Shown in pieces: positions 16,345 through 25,443 of a stretch of DNA of 38,889 bases. The position numbers and the translations under genes are program-made. Location of the stretch: NCBI GenBank assembly GCA_036310005.1, contig JAXJSP010000022.1, positions 1 through 38,889 on the forward strand, read 5' to 3'. The stretch is from JAXJSP01 sp036310005. GTDB lineage: Bacteria; Bacillota; Clostridia; Oscillospirales; Acutalibacteraceae. Under the pieces are notes generated by a model. The model did no database searches, had not been told where the DNA came from, and saw nothing but the letters and a program-made list of their open reading frames with translations. Numbering within the stretch: the first letter of the stretch is position 1; every line of letters starts with the position of its first letter.

Positions 16345-16356
16345 AGTCTTACCTCT

Positions 16357-17244
16357 TTAAAATTTTATTCCTACATTTTTCATCTGAGTATAAAGATTTT
16401 CTCTTGCTGCATCCTCCATAGGAGTAAGCGGCAAGCGCAGATAATCTTTACAAAATCCCATTTTTTCCATAGCGGCTTTAACAGGAATGGGGTTTACCTC
16501 GCTGAAAAGCGCTTTAATCAATGGGATATATTTAAGTTGCATTTGCATAGCGGCATTAACATCGCCCTTATGAAATAGTTTGCACATCTCACTTGACTGC
16601 TTAGGCAAAAGATTAGACAATACAGATATACAACCTTTTCCGCCTAAAGACATAATCGGAACAACCTGGTCATCGTTACCCGAATAAATATTAATATTAT
16701 CACCGCAAAGATGAGCAATTTCAGCAATTTGTGAGATATCTCCGCTTGCTTCTTTAATCGCATTGATATTAGAATGTTTAGAAAGTTCAAAAACTGTTTT
16801 TGGTGCAATATTAACACCGGTTCTTGATGGTACATTATATAATATTACAGGCACAGTTGAAGCTTCTGCAATCGCTGTGAAACTTTGAATCAGCCCCTTT
16901 TGTGTGGCTTTATTATAATAAGGTGTAACTGCTAAAACACCGTCAACACCTATTTGGCAAGCGTGTTTTGTGAGTTCAACCGCATAGGCTGTATCATTCG
17001 ATCCGGTTCCTGCAATTACAGGTACTCTGCCTGCGACCTTATCAACCATAAATTTTATCGCCTGCTTATGCTCTTCGTCAGTAAGCGTGGGGCCCTCCCC
17101 TGTTGTTCCGCAAACAACTATAGCATCTATTCCTTCTGATATTTGCCACTCTACAAGTTTTTCAAATAAATCAAAGTCGATTCCGTTTTCGTTTAAAGGT
17201 GTGATAATAGCAGTTGCCATACCTTCAAAAATTGGGGTTTTCAT
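16357..17244 (-). CDS. dapA: 4-hydroxy-tetrahydrodipicolinate synthase
   Basis: This 295-residue (beta/alpha)8 aldolase condenses pyruvate with aspartate semialdehyde, the first committed step of lysine and diaminopimelate synthesis. Motifs are GTTGEGPTL (46-54), Tyr136 in LYNVPSRTG and the Schiff-base Lys164 in AIKEASGD. ATG 17244 follows GTAGGAGAA. It is the first gene of dapA-lysA-ung and lies directly behind the lysine riboswitch and its terminator. Confidence 0.95.
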   Translation of the reverse strand: MKTPIFEGMATAIITPLNENGIDFDLFEKLVEWQISEGIDAIVVCGTTGEGPTLTDEEHKQAIKFMVDKVAGRVPVIAGTGSNDTAYAVELTKHACQIGVDGVLAVTPYYNKATQKGLIQSFTAIAEASTVPVILYNVPSRTGVNIAPKTVFELSKHSNINAIKEASGDISQIAEIAHLCGDNINIYSGNDDQVVPIMSLGGKGCISVLSNLLPKQSSEMCKLFHKGDVNAAMQMQLKYIPLIKALFSEVNPIPVKAAMEKMGFCKDYLRLPLTPMEDAARENLYTQMKNVGIKF

Positions 17245-17278
17245 AATAAAATTCTCCTACCATAATTTAATTATGCAA

Positions 17279-17306
17279 TAAAAAATAGCCGATTGCTCGG
17301 CTATCA
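17279..17306 (-). terminator. Riboswitch-controlled leader terminator
   Basis: On the minus strand ATAGCCGA (17304-17297), loop GCAA and TCGGCTAT (17292-17285) precede T6. The 5' arm GATAGCC can alternatively compete with the aptamer's closing GAGAGCTATC (17366-17357), the expected switch. Confidence 0.8.
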
Positions 17307-17356
17307 AATCAGAAAAGCATATTAATATTACAATTTATGCCTGTATTTCCGTTTTT

Positions 17357-17520
17357 GATAGCTCTCCGCAAAAGCGACAGTAAAAAAGATGTTATTCCCT
17401 TTTACCAGAAATCCGTTTACCAACGGAAATCTTCGGCAACTGTTCCTTTTACCAATGGTATCTTTCCGACGAAATTAACACCCAAAGGCTACTGATAACA
17501 AGTTGCGCCTCTATCTTTAC
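17357..17520 (-). promoter_or_regulatory. Lysine riboswitch (L-box)
   Basis: Reading the minus strand, the leader carries the conserved L-box blocks in order: AGATAGAGGCGCAACTT (ending near 17500), AGTAGCCTTTGG, GGAAAGATACC, GTTGCCGAAG, TTCTGG, CTGTCGC and the closing GGAGAGCTATC at 17367-17357. P1 forms between GATAGAGG-proximal bases and GCTATC. Binding of lysine should favour the terminator at 17279-17306 and shut off dapA-lysA-ung. Placed directly upstream of dapA, the assignment is secure. Confidence 0.92.
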
Positions 17521-17611
17521 TTACTTTGATAATCTAACATATATTTTATATTTTGTCAAGACATATAATCTATAAATTTTCTAATTATTTTATATATAAT
17601 AACCTCACTTT

Positions 17612-17652
17612 AAAAACACCGCAGACATTTTAAATGTCTGCGGTGTTTTTAA
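17612..17652. terminator. Long bidirectional terminator
   Basis: AAAAACACCGCAGACATTT (17612-17630) is the exact inverted complement of 17632-17650, separated by one base. On the minus strand it ends the BspA-like pseudogene. Confidence 0.85.
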
Positions 17653-17662
17653 ATCTAAAATA

Positions 17663-19199
17663 TTATTTAGTTTTGCAGTATTTGTATGTTGACCAGTTTG
17701 AATATGCATACTTACCGTTTACTGTCTTGTAAGTTCTTATTCTTACATAGTAGTTCTTTTTCGATGAAAGTTTGCTTAATGTCGCACTCGTTGTCTTGTA
17801 AGACTTTACTGTTACTGTTTTATAAGAAGAAAAACTTTTTGATGTACTGTACTGAATCTGATATCCTGTAACAGTACTGTTTTTCTTCCATGTCACCTTT
17901 AACTGCTTATTGCCGGCAGTTAATTTTGATAATGTGGCAGGCTGTGGTACAATTTTAAAGTATAAATTCTTACTTCCTTTGTAGTAGCCTTTGAATGTTA
18001 CAGTCGCAGTAGCAGTACCTACATATTTATTATTCTTATATGTTACTGTGTAATCAGTTCCGTTCTTTAATACTCTGCCGCTGCTTGCTTTAACAGTAAC
18101 CGTCGGTTTTTTATAACTTCCGTTGTATGTATAAGAAGTAGCCGGCAAAGTAATTGTTTTAATTCTTGCTATTGCCTTTGAAGATGCAACTGTTTTCTTT
18201 CAAACAGAGCATTTATATTCAATCTTTCCGTTAGCACTTGTAGTTGCCGGAGTATTTATTGTAGAAGTTTTATGCCTTCCTGTTGGCGCAATAGTAGTAC
18301 CTTTTTTAACTACTTCACCGCAAGTTTTACATACAGTATTACCTGTAAAACCTGTTGCACCGCAAGTTGCGGCTTTATAATCTTTAATATATGTATTATG
18401 CGCTTTAAGTGGGAGTTCTTCATCAGAACCCGAAATAATCTCTCCGCATTCATCGCAGACAGTATAAGCGCCATGTCCGTGAGTGGTACAAGTTGATTCT
18501 ACAGCAGTTACTGTTTTTGTGATTTCGTGTGTGCAAATTGGTATATAATAATCGAATGGTATATCGTTTTTCTTTGCATATTTCTCAGCCGCACTGTTGC
18601 TTTGGCAAGAAATTGTTAATTTCTTGCAATTATAAAACGCATCATAACCAATCTCTGTAACGGTTATTGGTATTGTGACAGAGGCTAAAATATCACTACA
18701 AGAAAAAGCCTCATCGCCTATAGTAGTAACATTGTTTGGTATTGTAATTGATTCTAAACTGTCACAACTCCAAAACGCATCAGCACCGATACTTGTAAGG
18801 CTGTTGCCGAATGTTCAGATTTTAAATTATAGCAATAGTAAAATGCCCAATCGCCTATACTTATAACGCTGTCGCCTATTGTAACAGAGTTTAGGCCATA
18901 GCAATAGGCAAATGCATCTCTACCGATACTTGTAATGCTGTTTTGTATACAAATTGATTCTATATTGTCACAATAATCAAATGCGTATTCGCCTATAATT
19001 GTAACCGGATAACCGCCTAATTCAGACGGAATGATAATATCACCGCTGATTGACTCGTCAACATCTGTTATTGTCGCTTCACCGCTTGAAATGGTGTAGG
19101 TATAATACTCGGATGTGAGAGCGCTTACAGTAAATGCCGAAAACGGCATTACAGTAAAAATCATAATAAAACCAAAAATACCGATAATACTTTTTTCAT
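17663..19199 (-). pseudogene. BspA-like leucine-rich-repeat surface protein, inactivated
   Basis: The minus strand encodes, in order, a signal peptide, LRR_5 (BspA-type) repeats (IGEYAFDYC, IGRDAFAYC, IGDWAFYYC, IGADAFWSC, IGDEAFSCS), two Cys-rich segments (YTVCDECGE, NTVCKTCGE) and a C-terminal fibronectin-III-like domain ending in WSTYKYCKTK. Three lesions break it. A frameshift lies in the signal peptide near 19170 (MKKVLSVFLVLL, then MIFTVMPF in another frame). A one-base deletion lies near 18816 (NLKS to TFGNSL). An in-frame TGA stands at 18202-18200, where CSVCKK is expected. GGGGGG at 19214-19209 precedes ATG 19199. The family mediates surface adhesion. Sequencing errors could explain single lesions, but three suggest decay. 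Confidence 0.8.
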
Positions 19200-19386
19200 A
19201 TTCCGTTTCCCCCCTTTGTAATAATCAAAAATCTGCACAAACAAATAGTTATGCACTTACATAATTATTATATAATATTTTGTTTAAAAAGCAAATAATT
19301 TTAAATTTTACTATTTAGTTTTGCTGTATAGATATTTTAATAATCGGTTGACAGAAAAAATATACTAAAATTATACTTTTAAAATA

Positions 19387-19446
19387 AAAAAAATTCCGTC
19401 CACTTGCGTGAACGGAATTATGGCAAGTTGCACCGATTTAGATACC
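19387..19446 (-). repeat. Interspersed repeat, copy A (short)
   Basis: On the minus strand GGTATCTAAATCGGTGCAAC (19446-19427) matches copy B exactly, then a terminator hairpin AATTCCGTTCAC/GTGGACGGAATT (19419-19392) and T8 follow. The TAA in the first block is the stop codon of the gene remnant at 19438-19690. The second inverted arm seen in copies B and C is missing. The rest of 19200-19386 is AT-rich leader of the BspA-like pseudogene; a -10 TATAAT lies at 19272-19267 (minus). Confidence 0.7.
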
Positions 19447-19690
19447 GCCAAATAACTTGTTCAAATCAATATCTGCCATAAAAGTTGTAGCGTAAGACAT
19501 AGTCAAGTGAAAAAGGGATGTGTTCCATTTGGTATCTTTTCCCCAACCTTCAAAAGTTGTTGTTCCGTCTTCACGCAAAATACGCCTCCAAGCTCCATCG
19601 TCAAGAAGGCTTGGTGTTGTTTGTAATGCTTGCTCTTGTCACACTGTTTACTGACGATACCGGGAAAGGTGTTTTCCCAAAGACCGCCAA
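19438..19690 (-). pseudogene. C-terminal remnant of an unrecognised protein
   Basis: One minus-strand frame reads without a stop from about 19640, through AWRRILREDGTTTFEG, GWGKDTKWNTSLFHL and SYATTFMADIDL, to KLFGGI followed by TAA inside repeat copy A. An overlapping frame continues up to the last codons of uxaA. No start codon or ribosome binding site supports an intact gene. I do not recognise the family. It looks like the 3' end of a gene cut off at the left edge of the GC-rich uronate island. Confidence 0.45.
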
Positions 19691-19698
19691 TATCCTGC

Positions 19699-21069
19699 TT
19701 ATAGCGTAACACCGTCCTTAAATATGGATATTTCCTTATATCCGAAGGTCTCGTTCTTTGTCATTTCACCCTCTGCTACACGGAGGATGTACGCAAAAAG
19801 ATCGTTTGTAAGATCGTTACCGTCGAGAATCGGACTTGCGTCAAAATCTATCCAAGCGGCTTTGCTCCTGGCAAGCTTGCTGTTTGTGGATATCTTCACC
19901 GTAGGCACACCGCTTCCGACGGGAGTACCTCTGCCGGTGGTAAAAAGTATCATATGCACACCCGCAGAAAAAAGATTTGTTATGGCAACTATATCGTTTC
20001 CCGGTCCGTCGAGCAGGGAAAGACCCGCCTGCGTTACCGTATCTCCGTAGCTTAGCACGTCAACAACGGGGGAGCGGCCTGCCTTTGTGACACATCCGAG
20101 TGACTTCTCCTCAAGAGTGGTTATTCCGCCGGCCTTGTTGCCGGGAGACGGATTTTCATAGATCACCTGTCCGTACCGGTTGTAGTATTCCTTGAAGCCG
20201 TTTATAATGCGAACGATGCGTTCAAAGATGTCCTTATTAGCGGCTCTTGCCATTAATAGATGCTCCGCGCCAAAGACTTCGGGAATCTCGGTCAGGACGG
20301 TGCTCGCCCCCATAGCGATGAGCTTGTCCGATACTCTTCCAACCAAGGGATTAGCAGTGATGCCGCTGTATCCGTCACTGCCGCCGCACTTAAGACCTAT
20401 GCGTAATTTTGATACGGGTATAGGGGTGCGTGTGAATTTTTCAGCATATTTTTTCAACTCGTCTATCAGTTGGATGCCCTCTTTGATATCGTCTTCGACA
20501 TCCTGACAGTTAAGAAATTTTACTCGCTTTTCGTTATAATCGCCAAGGACCCTCTTGAATACCTCTATGTTATTGTTTTCGCATCCGAGGCCAAGCACAA
20601 GCACACCTGCTGCGTTTGGATGGTTGACGATCCCGCGAAGGATAAGCTGTGTTGTTTGCTGATCGTCACCGAGCTGAGAACAGCCGAATGGGTGGGGAAA
20701 GGCGATCGCTCCCGTTATTGATGCAAGTTTCTCGGCAGTTTTATTTACACAGCCGACGGTATTAACAATGAATATGTCGTTTCTGATTCCTACTTCGCCA
20801 TCATCTCTGACGTAGCCCATAAAGGTTGGAACGTCGGAGATCTTTTTTTCATTATGAGCAACGGGAGTGTAAGTGTATTCGATGATCCCCGAAAGGTTGG
20901 TTTTCATATTGTGAGTGTGTACGTGATCGCCTTTTCTGATATCCTTGACCGCATGACCTATGGGGTTTCCGTATTTGATTATGTACTCACCTTTTAAAAT
21001 ATCGGTTATCGCGTATTTGTGTCCGTTAGAGAGATCAACACGAACGTTATCAAGCTTATTCAGTAACAT
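19699..21069 (-). CDS. uxaA: Altronate dehydratase
   Basis: This 456-residue enzyme dehydrates D-altronate to 2-keto-3-deoxygluconate in the galacturonate branch. It has an N-terminal SAF domain (about 1-75, with GHAVKDIRKGDHVHTHN), then the UxaA dehydratase core: YVRDDGEVGIRND (about 86-98), FPHPFGCSQLGDD, VLGLGCENN, LKCGGSDGYSGITANPLVG and FTTGRGTPVGSGVPTVK. The conserved Cys/His residues of the metal site are present. It overlaps uxaB by 14 bases, and GAGGTGATG serves as its ribosome binding site. Base composition is much richer in G+C than its surroundings. Confidence 0.9.
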   Translation of the reverse strand: MLLNKLDNVRVDLSNGHKYAITDILKGEYIIKYGNPIGHAVKDIRKGDHVHTHNMKTNLSGIIEYTYTPVAHNEKKISDVPTFMGYVRDDGEVGIRNDIFIVNTVGCVNKTAEKLASITGAIAFPHPFGCSQLGDDQQTTQLILRGIVNHPNAAGVLVLGLGCENNNIEVFKRVLGDYNEKRVKFLNCQDVEDDIKEGIQLIDELKKYAEKFTRTPIPVSKLRIGLKCGGSDGYSGITANPLVGRVSDKLIAMGASTVLTEIPEVFGAEHLLMARAANKDIFERIVRIINGFKEYYNRYGQVIYENPSPGNKAGGITTLEEKSLGCVTKAGRSPVVDVLSYGDTVTQAGLSLLDGPGNDIVAITNLFSAGVHMILFTTGRGTPVGSGVPTVKISTNSKLARSKAAWIDFDASPILDGNDLTNDLFAYILRVAEGEMTKNETFGYKEISIFKDGVTL

Positions 21070-22345
21070 ATTTCATCACCTCGGCGTGCATAAACGAGAG
21101 GTCCTCTCCCCAATAGTCGATTCTGCCAAGTATATCCCTGACGGATGCGGTTTTCATAAAATCTGTCACCTCTGCCGTGTCGTTTGTCATATCTGTGCGG
21201 TAAAGGTCGATTAGCTTTGCAAAGGCGAAGATCAGAGTCCCTGGCAGAGTATTGAATCTACGCCTATACTCGAGTATAGACGGGAGCACTCTGACTTTAA
21301 ATTTATCAACCGAGTTCAGGGCTATCGATGAGAGGTGGTGCTTTATATACGGATTTGAAAAACGCACGAAAACCTGCTCTGCATACTCCCATAATTCCCC
21401 ACGGGGCAGGTCTAATGTGGGTATTATCTCGTCAAAAACGCACTTTCTTATATGTTCGCGCATCACTTTGTTATCCATGCAGGATTTCACTGTATCAAAA
21501 CCCGATAGCAACGCGTACGGAGTTAAGGATGTATGAGCACCGTTGAGTATGCGCACCTTTCTTGTGCGATAATCCTCGAGCTTATCCTTGGTTATAATAA
21601 CGTTCAGCCCAGCACAGGAAAAGGGGAGCTCGCGCTCAAGGTCAAAGTCGGTTTCTATGACCCAAAGGTGAAAGAATTCCGAGGTGTTTATCATCTTATC
21701 CTCGTACCCGAGTTCGATTACCTCGTCTTTGGGATATCCCGTGTTGATACGGTCTACAAGTGTGTTGCAGAACACATTTTCCTTTTCGATCCACTCCTTG
21801 AAGTCTTCGGGATAGCTCCAAAGGTGGGCATATTGAAGCACGCACTTTTTAAGGTTGTCTCCGTTTCTGTCGATAAGCTCACAGGGTAGGAGTATAAAAC
21901 CGCCAAATCCCCTGTCATATCTTCTCTTTAAAAGCAGGGTCAGCTTTGCGGGGAAGGATATATAGGGTGCGCGCTTTGGTGTATCTGTGTCATTAAAGAC
22001 GATACCCGATTCGGTAGTGTTTGATATGATAAATCTCATTGACGGGATATCTGCCAAGGCGAGATATGACTCGAAGTCGTCATAAGGCTTTACGCAGCGA
22101 GAGATTACGTCAATGACCGAGGTTTCTACTCCCTCATCGCCTCTTAAAATATGTGTATATTTGCAGTTCTGCGCCGTGAGAAGGTCACACGTTCCGTTTT
22201 CGATAGGTTGAACCACAACGACCTTGCCTTCAAAAATACCGGCGTCGGTCATTTTCTGTATCATCCAATCCGCAAATCCCCGTAGGAACCCGCCCTCACC
22301 GAACTGGATTATGCGTTCAGAAACAGGTGCGTTGGTTAATCTCAT
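21056..22345 (-). CDS. uxaB: Tagaturonate reductase
   Basis: This 429-residue member of the long-chain mannitol dehydrogenase family reduces tagaturonate to altronate with NADH. IQFGEGGFLRGFADWMIQ (about 12-29) is the Rossmann start, LPCELIDRNGDNL (about 169-181) the linker motif, and KVRILNGAHTSLTPYALL (about 276-293) the catalytic region with the family lysine/asparagine/histidine set. It is slightly shorter than the E. coli enzyme. TTTAGGAGATATT precedes ATG 22345. With uxaA directly downstream it forms the lower galacturonate route; uronate isomerase (uxaC) and ketodeoxygluconate kinase are not in the window. Confidence 0.9.
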   Translation of the reverse strand: MRLTNAPVSERIIQFGEGGFLRGFADWMIQKMTDAGIFEGKVVVVQPIENGTCDLLTAQNCKYTHILRGDEGVETSVIDVISRCVKPYDDFESYLALADIPSMRFIISNTTESGIVFNDTDTPKRAPYISFPAKLTLLLKRRYDRGFGGFILLPCELIDRNGDNLKKCVLQYAHLWSYPEDFKEWIEKENVFCNTLVDRINTGYPKDEVIELGYEDKMINTSEFFHLWVIETDFDLERELPFSCAGLNVIITKDKLEDYRTRKVRILNGAHTSLTPYALLSGFDTVKSCMDNKVMREHIRKCVFDEIIPTLDLPRGELWEYAEQVFVRFSNPYIKHHLSSIALNSVDKFKVRVLPSILEYRRRFNTLPGTLIFAFAKLIDLYRTDMTNDTAEVTDFMKTASVRDILGRIDYWGEDLSFMHAEVMKYVTE

Positions 22346-22368
22346 AATATCTCCTAAAGAATTTGTCT

Positions 22369-23853
22369 TTACATTCTTTTTGCCACAAAGGATCCACTGT
22401 ACCTCTGCAGGAAGTTTTCCGCAGTTGCAATAAAATCGCAGGAAATCTCATTGCCGACAAAAGCAAAGGTAGCAAGGAAATTGCCAAAGTATTTGTCTAT
22501 GATTTGTACCTTTATTTGCAGTTTTCCAGCCTCGGTAAAGCGCAGTGATACCGCAGAGGAGTAGGTGTGTCCGTTCGTTGTGACCTCTCGCCCAACTTCG
22601 TCGGAGTATCCAAGTTCAGGGAATTTTCCAAACACGTTTTTATTGATGCCGAAGGGAAGGATCTTTGCGCCCTGCTGATTGGTATATCTAAACTCACCAC
22701 GATCACCATCAAAGACGAACGAGAGATCCGTTATTCCCAGTCTGTTTGGCTCACAGATGTATGTCACATTATGGATGCGCTCTCTAAGTGGGCAGTTGAT
22801 ATCCATTCCCTTGAGCGCAAACAGCTCAAGTCCACTTATTGTGTTCTCAAGCACCTCATATTCGCTGGGGGCATCGGGCAGGGGAGAGTCGGATATTCTG
22901 TCCACTATAAATGAGAAGAATCCATTGACTATGATATCGTATGCCGAGTCATTGCCTTGAGTATCCGAGTTAATGACAAATATGAGGCGCTTTGAGGGAA
23001 TTGCTAAGGTGATCTGACTGCCCATTCCGACGAAGGCGAAGCCGTTGCGAGCTGTGCGCCATATCTGATAGCCGTATCCGTGACCGAACACATGTCCCTC
23101 TTTTGCCTCGGAGTTGTCTACAAGCTTGGAAGTAGCCTTTGCTACATAAGCCTCGTCAATGAGCTGCTTGCCATCCCAACTGCCGCCGTTCATCAACAGC
23201 TGTGCGAAGGATGCCATATCTCGCGCGGTACAGAGCATAGCCGAGTCACCCCAGGAATCGCCGTTCGGTGTTTTTAGTATCCTTGCGGTTTTGAACGTAC
23301 CCATATGAGAGAAGAGCCTTTTATGGAGGAAGTCAAACAGGGGCATACCCGTGAGCTTTTCTACCAGACTTGAGAGCACCTGTGAGCCGGCAGAATCGTA
23401 TTTCCACAATCCACCTGCGATATTTGCCCCCTTGCGGTTACTGAAGTAGATGTGGGTTCTGTCGGGGTCTGTCTCTCCAAACCACCATAGATGATCTCCC
23501 ACTGTTGTCATGGTCAGCATCTGGCGCACCGTTTGAACCTTGAGTCTTTCCGGTATTGCGCCATAATCGTCTATCTTCTCGGGAAAGAGATCGACTATTT
23601 TATCGTCTAACGAAAGCGCACCGTCCGAGACGAGCAGACCTATCGCTATGCCGACAAAGCTTTTGGTTTGCGAGTACTGTCTGTGGCAGAAATCCTTGTT
23701 AAAAGGTTTCCAGTACGCTTCTGTAAACAGGTTGCCATCACGAAGCATCAAGAGCGAGTGTATGGAATAGGAATTATCGTTTAGATAGTCTATGTATCTT
23801 TTTATTTCCGAGGATGAAATTCCTGCTGCCTCCGGCGTTATCTTTTCAAACAT
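22369..23853 (-). CDS. Serine beta-lactamase-like hydrolase (family VIII esterase type)
   Basis: This 494-residue protein has the class C beta-lactamase/esterase fold. The SxxK motif is S61-Q-T-K64 (YSQTKSFVG), the tyrosine motif is Y-D-S (WKYDSAGSQ, about 152-154), and a C-terminal lipocalin-like beta domain runs from about residue 370. There is no signal peptide, so it is probably cytosolic. In the uronate operon, between the GH4 and uxaB genes (11 and 23 bases of spacing), it may remove acetyl or methyl esters from imported uronate oligosaccharides; this is inferred from position only. ATG 23853 follows AAGGAG. Confidence 0.75.
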   Translation of the reverse strand: MFEKITPEAAGISSSEIKRYIDYLNDNSYSIHSLLMLRDGNLFTEAYWKPFNKDFCHRQYSQTKSFVGIAIGLLVSDGALSLDDKIVDLFPEKIDDYGAIPERLKVQTVRQMLTMTTVGDHLWWFGETDPDRTHIYFSNRKGANIAGGLWKYDSAGSQVLSSLVEKLTGMPLFDFLHKRLFSHMGTFKTARILKTPNGDSWGDSAMLCTARDMASFAQLLMNGGSWDGKQLIDEAYVAKATSKLVDNSEAKEGHVFGHGYGYQIWRTARNGFAFVGMGSQITLAIPSKRLIFVINSDTQGNDSAYDIIVNGFFSFIVDRISDSPLPDAPSEYEVLENTISGLELFALKGMDINCPLRERIHNVTYICEPNRLGITDLSFVFDGDRGEFRYTNQQGAKILPFGINKNVFGKFPELGYSDEVGREVTTNGHTYSSAVSLRFTEAGKLQIKVQIIDKYFGNFLATFAFVGNEISCDFIATAENFLQRYSGSFVAKRM

Positions 23854-23864
23854 AGCGTTACTCC

Positions 23865-25253
23865 TTAGATGTTGTACATATCGAGGTATTTTCCCGTATT
23901 GGCAACCATTTCATCAAACAGATGCCGTGCATTCTCAAGATCCAAGCAGACAAGCGGATCGTTTGCAAAGGCTGAGAACGCTTTGTCCAGATCACGGTGG
24001 ATAGCTGCCTCGACAACAAGCTCTTGAGATGCGACTATGCGAGAGATGAGGGGATAGATATTCATCGGAAGCTCACCTGTGAAGACAGGCTTTACCGAAT
24101 CAGCGCAGAAATATGCATTCGTCTCAACTACCGCACCAATGGGGAGGTTGGGGATCTGTCCCATATTAGGAAGATTGACGTTTGTCACCATTGTGTCAAG
24201 GCCGAGAATGGAGCGCATCTGATTGACACCGTCCTCACCTGTTTTGGTGAGCACTATGTCATGTCCGGCGAGTCTTTCACGGCTTTTTGCAAGACGTTCC
24301 TGGAGATTTTTCTTTCTCCAGGATACGGGAGTAAGTCCAAACCCCCAGGACTTGACTGCCTCAGGAGAGGACAGATACCATTTGCCCTCACAGAATTCAG
24401 CAAGATGGCGATCTCCAGCTGCAGCAATCAGCCCGAATCTGCGGAACAGATCAAACTTCACACGATGAGAGCATTCAAAACTGTTGTTCATCCAGTTAGT
24501 ATCCTTATTCTTGACATATCCGGTCTCGTAGTACTTGTCCGCAAAATCCTTGTATATAGGGAAAAGATCAATATTCTTGTACTGCGCCGAGGTCAGCCAT
24601 GTAAAGTGATTTATTCCTGTAACACCGACTTTTATCTCCTCGCGCGGAACACCTGTGATTCCGCACATATCTCCGAGCATTCTTGCCAGCAGCTGTTGCG
24701 TGCCAAACACCTCGTGACAGCAGCCGAACGCCTTGATATTAGGAAATACCTTGTAGAGCATTCTGACCGTCATAGTCATAGGATTGGTATAGTTGATTAC
24801 CCAGGCATTCGGGCAATGATTTTCTATACCCTTCGCGATCACCTCTATCATAGGAAGCAGACGAAGCGCGCGAATGATTCCGCCGGGGCCGCTTGTGTCA
24901 CCAACCGATTGGTAGATGCCATATTTCTCGGGTGTATGTACGTCACTTTCCATCTCATCAAAGGTTGCGGGGAGAATGGATATAACAACAAAATCTGCTC
25001 CGTCAAGGGCCTCGTCGAGCGTTGGTACTGCGTGATAGGACCAGTGTGATTTCGCGCCCTGTGCGCTGTTAAAAAGATTACCGATGATTTCGTTATTTTT
25101 AGCTGCTTCGTGATCTATATCATAAAGAAGTACCTCTCCACTCATATCGTGGCAGGATACCAGATCGCTCATCAATCCCCATGCCCAACCTCTCGAGCCT
25201 CCTCCAATGTATGCAATCTTAACGCCTTCTGCACCCGCTTCTGTAAATTTCAT
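23865..25253 (-). CDS. GH4 NAD-dependent glycosidase, possible alpha-galacturonidase
   Basis: The GH4 enzyme starts with a Rossmann motif IAYIGGGSRGWAWGL, followed by VSILPATFDEMESDV, GIYQSVGDTSGPGGI, VINYTNPM, GCCHE (metal-binding cysteine/histidine) and GINHFTWL. GH4 enzymes use NAD and a divalent metal and cleave by a redox-elimination mechanism. The YGIYQSVGDTSGPGG stretch resembles LplD-type alpha-galacturonidases as I recall them, and the downstream uxaB-uxaA genes fit galacturonate release; alpha-glucuronidase or alpha-galactosidase are alternatives. ATG 25253 follows AAAGGAGAAACG and is preferred over an upstream ATG at 25307. It is the first gene of the four-gene operon. Confidence 0.85.
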   Translation of the reverse strand: MKFTEAGAEGVKIAYIGGGSRGWAWGLMSDLVSCHDMSGEVLLYDIDHEAAKNNEIIGNLFNSAQGAKSHWSYHAVPTLDEALDGADFVVISILPATFDEMESDVHTPEKYGIYQSVGDTSGPGGIIRALRLLPMIEVIAKGIENHCPNAWVINYTNPMTMTVRMLYKVFPNIKAFGCCHEVFGTQQLLARMLGDMCGITGVPREEIKVGVTGINHFTWLTSAQYKNIDLFPIYKDFADKYYETGYVKNKDTNWMNNSFECSHRVKFDLFRRFGLIAAAGDRHLAEFCEGKWYLSSPEAVKSWGFGLTPVSWRKKNLQERLAKSRERLAGHDIVLTKTGEDGVNQMRSILGLDTMVTNVNLPNMGQIPNLPIGAVVETNAYFCADSVKPVFTGELPMNIYPLISRIVASQELVVEAAIHRDLDKAFSAFANDPLVCLDLENARHLFDEMVANTGKYLDMYNI

Positions 25254-25443
25254 ACTCGTTTCTCCTTTCGGTAATAGGTGATAATTTTTCATGGAAATAA
25301 GTATCAATACTTGAAGTATACATCAATATATTCTATGTTTCAATGATATTTTTAACAACTTACAGGAAATTTCTTGATTTTTTTGATATTTTCTGATAGG
25401 ATAGATGAAAACGGATTACCCGAGACATAAAAAAGGAGATATT

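Noticed and set aside
19724..21889. Several plus-strand frames opposite uxaA and uxaB
   Set aside because: Long antisense frames are expected in GC-richer DNA; uxaA and uxaB carry conserved motifs throughout.
23997..25049. Long plus-strand open frame opposite the GH4 gene
   Set aside because: It is the antisense shadow of a well-supported GH4 enzyme; no ribosome binding site, and the protein is Cys/His-rich without recognisable domains.
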